From positions 1 through 64,000 of IMG/VR virus record IMGVR_UViG_3300049846_002551: a stretch of DNA of 64,000 bases; one strand, 5' to 3'. Under the pieces are notes generated by a model, which saw nothing but the letters and a program-made list of their open reading frames with translations, ran no database searches and had not been told where the DNA came from. Made by a program: the position numbers and the translations under genes. The DNA comes from a virus. Below are positions 30,194 to 38,457 of the stretch, one piece after another. Numbering within the stretch: the stretch's first letter is position 1; each line of letters starts with the position of its first letter.

Positions 30194-30925
30194 ATGCGTA
30201 GTCCAACCCCAAAGGTTCAACCTCCTGAAAGACCGAAGCATCGTAGTTTACGAGTGCTTTCGGCAAGTCGAGAAATTATTCCTTATTTCGTTCAGGGTGA
30301 CTCTGATTATATTGATCGCACAATTGATGCTGGAAAAATGTTCGAGTTATTTGAGGACCAATCAATTATTGCATTAGGTGTCGGTCACTTGCCTCTTAGG
30401 TCGTATTTGGATTTCGAAACGCAGTATGGTGAGTTGCTTGATGCGTATGTAAACAAAATTCTTTGGGTTTTTTACGCTATGGGGCAAATAGCTAACGAGA
30501 ATATTCCAGTAGATCAGAAACCTGAATTAAAAATCGTAGACGGGGTTACGACTACTCCGTATGGTCCTATGTATGGATCACTACAAAAAAATGTTGCAGA
30601 AGCAATGGCATTCTTGTTAGTTCAGTTTGGTCGAATCGTTGGCACGAATGCAGATGGTACATATCAGTTCGAGTCTATGAATCAAAACGATATTTACGAG
30701 TTGTTAGATGTGGCGTCGTTGATGTCTGTGGATGAGGGAAGTACAGGCCCCGCGTTTTTTGACCTAATAAACATTGCAGGGTTAACTCCTGTTGTGGAAG
30801 GCGATGAGTCAACGGAAAAGGATGATGGTCCAAAAAACTTAGTCTCTCTGATCAAAGGAGAGCCATCCACGACAGGCTCAAAGCGGCAAGGAAGCTCAAG
30901 AAGCAAGCCGAACAAGGCGACTTAA
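30194..30925 (+). CDS. Tail assembly chaperone, G form
   Basis: A 243-residue zero-frame product beginning MRSPTPKVQPPERPKHR. It sits between tail tube and tape measure, the position of gpG. The body is helical (SIIALGVGHLPLRSYLDFET; LLDAYVNKILWVFYAMGQIA) and the C-terminus is low-complexity and basic. At 30832-30838 it carries A AAA AAC in the zero frame (codons CCA AAA AAC), a canonical -1 slippery heptamer. Most ribosomes read on to the stop at 30925; a fraction would shift into the T frame to make GT. G and GT coat the tape measure during tube assembly. Confidence 0.8.
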   Translation: MRSPTPKVQPPERPKHRSLRVLSASREIIPYFVQGDSDYIDRTIDAGKMFELFEDQSIIALGVGHLPLRSYLDFETQYGELLDAYVNKILWVFYAMGQIANENIPVDQKPELKIVDGVTTTPYGPMYGSLQKNVAEAMAFLLVQFGRIVGTNADGTYQFESMNQNDIYELLDVASLMSVDEGSTGPAFFDLINIAGLTPVVEGDESTEKDDGPKNLVSLIKGEPSTTGSKRQGSSRSKPNKAT

Positions 30926-31101
30926 CTGTAGATTCTCCATCTACGGATTGGGGGGAAATTGTTTACATCTTAGGGAAAGTCTACAAATGGACTTTTGACT
31001 ACATGGTGGAAGAACGTATGTCCATTCTTTGGTTATTTTACGATTGGGCTGTGTACGATATTCGGAATGATTTCTATCTTCGAGCGATCACGCTTATGTA
31101 A
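30838..31101 (+). CDS. Tail assembly chaperone T extension, made by -1 frameshift (GT fusion)
   Basis: From the C at 30838, shared by the slippery codon, the -1 frame stays open for 87 codons to TAA at 31099-31101. It reads LSLSDQRRAIHDRLKAARKL, then GDLTVDSPSTDWGEIVYILG and YMVEERMSILWLFYDWAVYD. This accounts for the apparent gap between 30925 and the tape measure at 31165. The frame has no good start of its own, and its aromatic, acidic T-like sequence follows a lysine-rich linker, as in other GT proteins. The full fusion, 30194-30838 plus this frame, would have 302 residues. Confidence 0.8.
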   Translation, partial: LSLSDQRRAIHDRLKAARKLKKQAEQGDLTVDSPSTDWGEIVYILGKVYKWTFDYMVEERMSILWLFYDWAVYDIRNDFYLRAITLM

Positions 31102-31164
31102 TTGTACTTAATTGGTATTGGTTAGAATTTCCTGTGTCTAGTAGGTATGACAAAATAGCGATTA

Positions 31165-34100
31165 ATGGATCAGATTCGCGGCGAAATAAAAATCACGTCT
31201 GACCTACGGGAGTTGGAGCGTGAATTAAGTGCGCTTTTTGCTCAATTCTCTAAGAAAGTTAAGCTTGGTGTTGATTTCTCTGAAACGCTTAAGGACATCG
31301 AGAAATTTACGTCTGCAATGACGACTCTCGATACGCGCATTAAAGACCTATCGCAGAATTTACGAAAGGCTCAGGCGGAAAATAAAAAGCTTGCTGATGC
31401 TTCTCAAAAGTATTTTACTCAACCTGTCAAGAATGCGCTTGCTACACTTTATGGTTCGCAGAAGGGTGAGAAAGGCACACTTGAAGAAGAGTTAATTCGT
31501 AAACATAAATCACGGTTATTGCGCGAAGCGCATGCGCTTGGGCAACAGATGTCGGAAGCACATGCGGCAGGAATGGCGAAAGGGTTAGCACAAAAAGATA
31601 TCCATCAAGCAGTGTTGTTAGCTCTTGGTCCTCTAGCGGATACACGAGAGCAACAAGCGATTCAAGCTAAAGCGCAACAGTTTTTTAGAGGATTAAAACC
31701 TGGAAAAGAGTTTACTCAAGAAATGCGCGTTATGCTTCGCGTGTTGTTGGACGCTCGAAGCGGGATTCAATCAACGCAAAAAGAGTTGGATGCATTAGCG
31801 AATAGTGCAACTAAATCAGCTAAGGTTCAAAAAATTTCTCAGCAGTCGTTAGCGCAAGGGTACAAAGAACTTGCAAAAATTGCTGGAGACGCTAATCGAA
31901 ATACGACGGCGTTGGCAACTGCACAAGCAAAACAACTCGCTGATTACATGCAACGTGTGCGTCAGGCGACTCAGTTGGCACATAGAGCGGCCCAGCATGG
32001 TGCTTATGATCCTAATCTACAGCGAAGTGCGTCTGGTCAAATTAGACATTTGGGTGGAATGATTAGCTCGTTGCGTAGTGAACAGATTGGTGGAATGATG
32101 ACTGCCGCACAGTCTGCTCATGCGGATCGGCAAATACTTAAAGCAGAAGAACTAATTAGAAAATGGCAGAACGATATCATGCCGTCGATTGCCCACATTC
32201 GAAGTGTGAAGGGAAGTGAGCGCACTCGTCGAAGCGCACAGATGGGAATGTGGGATGTAGAAGGTCGTGTGACTTCTGCGTTTCAACAAGCGAAAGAGAT
32301 GGCGCGTGAAAACATTTTTGATGTTAATCCTACCGCTCTTCGTGCATTGATTCAGGATTTAGTTAAGAAACGTGCGGTTTATCGTGGTCAAGCCACTCGT
32401 GCTTTAGGTAAAGGTGATGATGTTGCGGCCCAGCAATATCAGATGTTGGCGACAGGTTTAACTTCTAAAATCGGTTCGCATGGAGAAACGCTATCGAATT
32501 TGGAATGGCAGTTGGCTAAAGCCGGAGCCGGAGCAATGGGTGCACCGGGGGGTTTTGTGAATCTTCAGGCGCAGGGTTTGGCAACCGGAGTAGGTGGGCT
32601 TCGAGCCGCGTTAGATCGAGCAAAGATTAGCCAATTGGGTGGTGGCATTGCAGGGAGCGGAAGTTTTCAAGGAATTCGTGCTGAGTATGCAAGTTTAGAG
32701 CGGTATATCTTGGATGGTCAAAAAAGGCTTGCGGATAAAAAGAAGAAGCTTTCTATTGAAGAACGAGCCGAATTAGACAAGGCTTTAAAAGAAGCTATTG
32801 CTTTACAAACTCGATATCAACAAGAGTTAGAGCGTTTGCGTGTTACGGATTACAATAATATTCAAAAGCATCGTAAAAATCGACGTGATGCGGTTACTCG
32901 TTCTGCAAAAGAAGAGTTAGAGATTCGTAAAAAGCAACGTTTAGAAGAGAATCTTGAGATGGTGCGTGGTACGTCGGCTGACCCTACGTTGGTACGTAAG
33001 ATGAATCGAGATCAGTTGTCACGACTTAATGAAGCTTTAAACGAGAGTAGATGGGCGAGACGAAGAGGTTATCAGGACGTTCCTGATGTGGCAGTTATTG
33101 ATTCATTAAAACGTGAAATGCATTCACGTGAACGTGAACTCGGCAAACCTAATTTGTTTAGTAGGTTTTGGTACGGGCTAACAGGTATGCGTCCGATGGC
33201 GGGTGGAGCCGGAGGTGGAGGCGGTGGAGCGCATGCTTATGGAAATTTAAACGATACGCTATTTCATAACTTGAATAAGCGTGTTACCAATATTTCGCAG
33301 ATGCTAGGCACTTCCCTTTACGGTATGGGATTATTTGGTGCTGGTAGTGCGCTTGCAAAAGGAACGATTGGCGCGGCGGCAGAAAAGGAGTCAATGGTTA
33401 ATACCCTTGGTGGTTTGATTAACACCTTTGCTAAGTTTAGAGATGCGACTGGTAAGACTGTGGGGACGACAGAAAACTTTGTACGGGCTATCGAATTCAG
33501 CGGGAAAGTTTACGATGAAGTACGTGCTAAAGCGGCAGACTCAATTCTTACTACGAAAGAGATGTTTGATTACTTCATGTCTGGTGCGCCGCAACTTATG
33601 GCACGAGGCTTGAATACAAAACAATCGCTTGACATTGTTACCGCTATCGCGTCTCTTGGTAAGTCAATGGGCTTATCTTCAACTGCGGTGCAATCAGATA
33701 TTCGTGACTTAGCGACTGGTCAAGTTACAGTTCGTTCGCAGGTGTTAAGAACAATGGGCTTTGACAAAACCGCGTTGGGAAAAGCGCGTCAACAAGGTCC
33801 AGAGGCGTTAGTCGCTTACTTTAATAAAATTATGGATGGTTTTGCTCCCGCATTGAGGCGGTTGTCCACTCTTAATCAAACTGCGATTACTCGTTTAATG
33901 AACGCTTTACAACAGTTTGGGATTACGATTGGAGAAAAGATGGCTCCAAGGTTGATTCCGTTGTTGGCGCGTTTACAGGCAATGTTTGAAAAGTGGGCTA
34001 CGGATGGAACTATAGATAAGTTTGCTAGTAGTTTTGGTCAAACAGTTGAAGCGTTTGCAAAATCACTTATGTGGTTTATGGAAACGCTTGGTCCTACATT

Positions 34101-37100
34101 TGCAGATATTCGTGTTTTGTTTGCAGGTTTCTTAACTTTCATGACTGGAAAGTTTTTAGTAGGATTAGCTTTGCAAACTCAAGCGGTGCAAACTGTTTTG
34201 AATAACTGGGTGGTTTCTTTGGGTTCCGCATTTAAGAGTCTTGGGGCTGGATTTTTTGGGTTAACGGCAGTCATTGGCGCATTCGTACTTCGATTAATCG
34301 GTTATAAAAACGACTTGCAGGAAGAGGAAACTCAGCGAAATACGCTATTAGCAAGACGGTCTGGAAAAGATGGCTATACCGAGGAAGAGAAAAGAAAAAT
34401 TGACGCTAATACTGCTGATTTGATTGCGAAGGCGTCTGCTAAAGGGATGTCTCCAGAGCAAATTAGTGCGTTAGTGTTTCAACGTCGAGGATATGTGTCG
34501 AGGGCAATAACTACTGCTGTAAATTCGGCTCAACCGGAATTAGGTGATTTTTTTAATTCTGGGGCTAATGCTGATACATTACGCATTGGTATGGAAGCGT
34601 CGATGGAAAATGTTGATCCTGAATTTGCTCGATCAATAATGGCGGAAACTTACGCATCTGTACTACGAGACATGCGCGTTGGAATGTCATCGGAACTTTT
34701 AAAGTTACAAAAAACGAACCCCATGCAGTTTATTAAGCGGGTTTCCGCGCTGTATCCTGATGTTGTAGGTAAAGCGGGAGCGCGATTAGCATTAGCAAAT
34801 AGTGTAGATTTCTTGGGTAGACCTCTTGATTTACAAGAAACATTTCCACGTGAAACCGCAGTAGCGGGATTAAAATATCAATCAGGTTTAGTGGCAGGAC
34901 AGTTGTCTCGATTAGACGCGGCATTAGGTGTGACTCCGGATAGCTACCGTAAAGCCGTATTAGCCGCTCAGAAGTATGGTTTGACGGCCCAATCGTTAGG
35001 TTATGGTTTTCAAGTCGAACAACAGGGATTTGCAAAACAATATTTGGATGCTCAAGGAAAACCTGACGAGTTAGTGAAGTTGGGTGGTGAGATAATTGAA
35101 TCTCAGCAAAAGTATAAGCAGTCGTTAGCTGAGTTGCAGTCATCTTATGAAGAGCAGATTCGCACGATGCGTGAATCGATCATGGTTCAGAAAGACGAAC
35201 TTCAAACGAGAAAAGAAAATCTAGATTTACAGAAAGCTGAATTTGATTTGAATCAACGTAAAGACCGTATCGACCGTATTGACCGTACATCTGCGGAAGG
35301 CCGGGCTACTTGGACCCGCGCTATGCGCTCGTTTATTGTTGACCAGAATAAAGCGATAGATACTCGTACTGGAGTAGTTAATGCTCAAGCTAATCGACAA
35401 ATCGGAATTTTGCAATCTCGCGGTGACTCTTGGGAGGTTGTGGCTAAACAAATGGGTGTTTCAAGTAAGGCCCCTGTAAGCTTAGAGTTTAATGCGAAAA
35501 CCGTTGAGAATCTTCAGAAAATTGGGGAAGTATTCAATGAGCATAAAGCTGTAATTGTGGAATGGTCCAAAGAGATGAAAACCTTTGGAGATGTTCTGGA
35601 TAAAGCATCGAAAGTTAATGCAGATACTGCAACGGTAATTCAAGGAGTGGCGAATACGCTAGTTACGTTGCCTGGTTTTGGAAATGTAGCAGGACCACCG
35701 ACTATCGGTGGTGGAGGTGTTGTTGGTGTTACAGGTGGGAGTGCGTTAACTCCCATGCCGAGAACCGCATCTAAAGGCGCATTCTTTGGTGGAGTTTGGG
35801 TTCCACCTGAATCACCGTCTAGTAATAAAGCGTCACTTAAACAAATCGGAAGAAGCATAGCTTTGGAGTTTGGTATTGATCCTGATATATTTGAAAAACA
35901 AATTCAACAAGAATCGAGTTGGAATCCTAGGAGTAAAACGTGGTCTGGTGATAAGCGTGTTGGCTATGTTTATGGTTTAGGACAACTATCATCTAATGAA
36001 ATGAAGGACGTTGGGGTAACTGATCCGTATGATCCGGTTCAGAATATGCGTGGACTTGCAACGTTGATGAAACGGTACTTGACTCAGTATGGTGGGGATT
36101 ACGCGAAAGCTTTAATGCGACATTTTCAAGGTGGTCCTACACCTAAAGGTCCTTTGGGGAGAATGTATCTGGATCGCATTTTAGGTCCGGGGCATGCTGG
36201 GCCTCTAGCTCCTATGCGCGTGGACGCGGCGGCAATTATGTCGAAAGGCTTCCTTAAGACAGAGGAAGCGGAGCGTAATCGAGAAGCTAAAATTGAAGCA
36301 GATCAACGTATCGTAGCGGCTGTTGCATTAATGGCAGATGAGGCTTTATCTCGTCGACAGGATTATCGTCAGGCGAGAATGGGGTGGATGTCTGGTGGTT
36401 TAGGTGAAGGTGAGAATCGCGGAGTATTTTTAATTCAGCAGAATTTGTCTCGATTAGCTTATGAGTATATGAACGGTGCTGGTGCCTATGGTCCGGGTGG
36501 GTCATTAGAGGCTTATGGTCTGCCTTCAAGAATGGGTTCAGCTAGACGTTACAATTTAGCTTATGAGTATTTCAATTTGCACCCAGGTGAAGCGGGTAGG
36601 TTGTCTCAAAATCCTGCGGAGTATCGAAAGGTTTTAGAAACGCTTGGATTTTTGCCAAGTGAAGTGAATCAGGGCATAACTCAAACTACGGCAGGTGGAT
36701 TTGCAAAGTTAGGTCGCGCTATCGAAGAAGAGATTAATGCGACGGTTGCTAAAATTAATCAAGCAAATGAAATGATTCGCGGAGCGTTGAGTGAATTCGG
36801 AAACGCAATAAGTAAGTATTCGGAACGTGCCGCAATTCCATATCAAGAAGCGGCGCGTTTGGTTGGTGTTAACTTGTCCGATATTGCGGGGCAAACCGAA
36901 CTAGACAAAATTGATAGACATCTCCTTTCTGTGAGGATGTCCCAGATTGGTTTAACTTCACAAGCAAATACGCTTTTTGCTGGCGCGGTTCAGAGTGCGC
37001 GAACGGCGAAGCCTGGTGATATGTCTGCCATTAGTGCGTTGCTTGGGTTTAGTTTCCCAGGAATTGGTAGAGTGCTTTCTTCTGACCAGGTTAGTGGGTG

Positions 37101-38457
37101 GACTTCTAAGCTTGGGGGTATTACTGATCCAGATGCGTGGCAATCGGCTTTAAGCCAGTTGTTTATTGAAATGGCTCCGTCGTTCGGTGAAAAGTTTGCG
37201 AAGTTGCTTGCGGACCAGGTTGGTCCAATTGAAGTGGAACGACGTTTGAAAGAATTGTCCATTGAACGTGCGCGATCTTTAAGAGAAGATAAATTTGCTT
37301 ATGATCGACAGGTTAATGAAGCGCAGATGCATCAAGAGGAATTGACTTATCAGAGACTTTTTGATCAAGTAAGTTCACCACAAACGAGTGTTAGGTTATG
37401 GACAGATACACATGGTTTGCAGATGGAATCCGTGTCTCGTCGTTATGAGTTGCTTGGGCAACAAGCGCAATTAGCGATGGGGGCTAAGATGCTTGCGGAT
37501 AAGAAGGCGATTGTTGGGTACGTTCCAGCGATTGGTATGTATGGAATGCCCATGCTTGGATCAGATGGCAAACCGTTAATGCGCCCGATTAGTTTGTATG
37601 AAAAGAACATCTCTGCGAACCCCAATTATTATGAAGATTTTCAGAATTCGCTAATTAGTTCAGGAAGAGGTGCGCTGATGGGCGAACTTCAAGGCATGAA
37701 TTTGGCGAGTATGCAGAATGCCCAAGCTTATCAATCCGTTGCGGGAAATCTATTTAGTATGTTGATAGGTAATCCGCTAGGTGTTATGAATGGGACAGCT
37801 TTTAACAATGAAGGAGTAGGGGGTTTGTTTAGTCCACTAATGGATTTACAGAGTCAGCGTCAGAATGTTGCCGCGCAACTATTGATGACAGCGATGTTTA
37901 AGAATCCTTCGTTAGAGCAAGCGTTGAACGATCCTACATTGCGACAGTTTCTAAAAGTAGTAAATCTTCCTGGCGGTGGAATGACACTCAAGTTTGACAA
38001 ATGGGGAGCTATAAAATCTGGATTAGGAAATTTGGCTGGTGGTTTAGCTGGAAACTATGGTGGAACTTTGTTAGGGACTGCGCTATTTCCTGGACGTGAT
38101 CCTAGTGCTATTAGTCTCGGTGCAAATATTGGAACTTCACTTGGCGGAACTTTCGCAAGTGCTTTAGGTATGGCGGGACCGTGGGGCATGGTAGCTGGAG
38201 GTTTATTAGGTGGATTAATCGGTGGTCTATTTGGTGGAAGTAAACCGAATCCTGCGGAAGAGCGCAGACGCGCTTTGGAAAAACAGCATCGAGAGCGAAT
38301 GGAAGAATTACTTTCTAGAATCGACAAAAGCTTAAGACCTCAAGCTGACTACTTCCGCACGATTAAGGGTGACGTATTATATGGAACATCGTCACGTTGG
38401 TACTCAGGTAGAGCCTACGCACAACTTGGACTTCAAGGCGCATTGGGTGGTCGTTAA
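31165..38457 (+). CDS. Tape measure protein with lytic transglycosylase domain
   Basis: A 2,430-residue tape measure that sets tail length; at about 0.15 nm per residue the tail would be near 365 nm. Residues 1-700 are mainly coiled coil. Hydrophobic segments lie near 710-740 and 980-1050, and another Gly-rich one near 2290-2370 (MVAGGLLGGLIGGLFGG). A typical conserved tape-measure core appears near 700-950 (GIGAAAEKESMVNTLGGLIN-like segment, then LSSTAVQSDIRDLATGQVTV). Residues about 1555-1680 form an SLT lysozyme-like domain (LEFGIDPDIFEKQIQQESSW, catalytic Glu near 1581; GYVYGLGQLSSNEM; LMRHFQGGP), which would open peptidoglycan at infection. The stop overlaps the next ATG. Confidence 0.92.
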   Translation: MDQIRGEIKITSDLRELERELSALFAQFSKKVKLGVDFSETLKDIEKFTSAMTTLDTRIKDLSQNLRKAQAENKKLADASQKYFTQPVKNALATLYGSQKGEKGTLEEELIRKHKSRLLREAHALGQQMSEAHAAGMAKGLAQKDIHQAVLLALGPLADTREQQAIQAKAQQFFRGLKPGKEFTQEMRVMLRVLLDARSGIQSTQKELDALANSATKSAKVQKISQQSLAQGYKELAKIAGDANRNTTALATAQAKQLADYMQRVRQATQLAHRAAQHGAYDPNLQRSASGQIRHLGGMISSLRSEQIGGMMTAAQSAHADRQILKAEELIRKWQNDIMPSIAHIRSVKGSERTRRSAQMGMWDVEGRVTSAFQQAKEMARENIFDVNPTALRALIQDLVKKRAVYRGQATRALGKGDDVAAQQYQMLATGLTSKIGSHGETLSNLEWQLAKAGAGAMGAPGGFVNLQAQGLATGVGGLRAALDRAKISQLGGGIAGSGSFQGIRAEYASLERYILDGQKRLADKKKKLSIEERAELDKALKEAIALQTRYQQELERLRVTDYNNIQKHRKNRRDAVTRSAKEELEIRKKQRLEENLEMVRGTSADPTLVRKMNRDQLSRLNEALNESRWARRRGYQDVPDVAVIDSLKREMHSRERELGKPNLFSRFWYGLTGMRPMAGGAGGGGGGAHAYGNLNDTLFHNLNKRVTNISQMLGTSLYGMGLFGAGSALAKGTIGAAAEKESMVNTLGGLINTFAKFRDATGKTVGTTENFVRAIEFSGKVYDEVRAKAADSILTTKEMFDYFMSGAPQLMARGLNTKQSLDIVTAIASLGKSMGLSSTAVQSDIRDLATGQVTVRSQVLRTMGFDKTALGKARQQGPEALVAYFNKIMDGFAPALRRLSTLNQTAITRLMNALQQFGITIGEKMAPRLIPLLARLQAMFEKWATDGTIDKFASSFGQTVEAFAKSLMWFMETLGPTFADIRVLFAGFLTFMTGKFLVGLALQTQAVQTVLNNWVVSLGSAFKSLGAGFFGLTAVIGAFVLRLIGYKNDLQEEETQRNTLLARRSGKDGYTEEEKRKIDANTADLIAKASAKGMSPEQISALVFQRRGYVSRAITTAVNSAQPELGDFFNSGANADTLRIGMEASMENVDPEFARSIMAETYASVLRDMRVGMSSELLKLQKTNPMQFIKRVSALYPDVVGKAGARLALANSVDFLGRPLDLQETFPRETAVAGLKYQSGLVAGQLSRLDAALGVTPDSYRKAVLAAQKYGLTAQSLGYGFQVEQQGFAKQYLDAQGKPDELVKLGGEIIESQQKYKQSLAELQSSYEEQIRTMRESIMVQKDELQTRKENLDLQKAEFDLNQRKDRIDRIDRTSAEGRATWTRAMRSFIVDQNKAIDTRTGVVNAQANRQIGILQSRGDSWEVVAKQMGVSSKAPVSLEFNAKTVENLQKIGEVFNEHKAVIVEWSKEMKTFGDVLDKASKVNADTATVIQGVANTLVTLPGFGNVAGPPTIGGGGVVGVTGGSALTPMPRTASKGAFFGGVWVPPESPSSNKASLKQIGRSIALEFGIDPDIFEKQIQQESSWNPRSKTWSGDKRVGYVYGLGQLSSNEMKDVGVTDPYDPVQNMRGLATLMKRYLTQYGGDYAKALMRHFQGGPTPKGPLGRMYLDRILGPGHAGPLAPMRVDAAAIMSKGFLKTEEAERNREAKIEADQRIVAAVALMADEALSRRQDYRQARMGWMSGGLGEGENRGVFLIQQNLSRLAYEYMNGAGAYGPGGSLEAYGLPSRMGSARRYNLAYEYFNLHPGEAGRLSQNPAEYRKVLETLGFLPSEVNQGITQTTAGGFAKLGRAIEEEINATVAKINQANEMIRGALSEFGNAISKYSERAAIPYQEAARLVGVNLSDIAGQTELDKIDRHLLSVRMSQIGLTSQANTLFAGAVQSARTAKPGDMSAISALLGFSFPGIGRVLSSDQVSGWTSKLGGITDPDAWQSALSQLFIEMAPSFGEKFAKLLADQVGPIEVERRLKELSIERARSLREDKFAYDRQVNEAQMHQEELTYQRLFDQVSSPQTSVRLWTDTHGLQMESVSRRYELLGQQAQLAMGAKMLADKKAIVGYVPAIGMYGMPMLGSDGKPLMRPISLYEKNISANPNYYEDFQNSLISSGRGALMGELQGMNLASMQNAQAYQSVAGNLFSMLIGNPLGVMNGTAFNNEGVGGLFSPLMDLQSQRQNVAAQLLMTAMFKNPSLEQALNDPTLRQFLKVVNLPGGGMTLKFDKWGAIKSGLGNLAGGLAGNYGGTLLGTALFPGRDPSAISLGANIGTSLGGTFASALGMAGPWGMVAGGLLGGLIGGLFGGSKPNPAEERRRALEKQHRERMEELLSRIDKSLRPQADYFRTIKGDVLYGTSSRWYSGRAYAQLGLQGALGGR

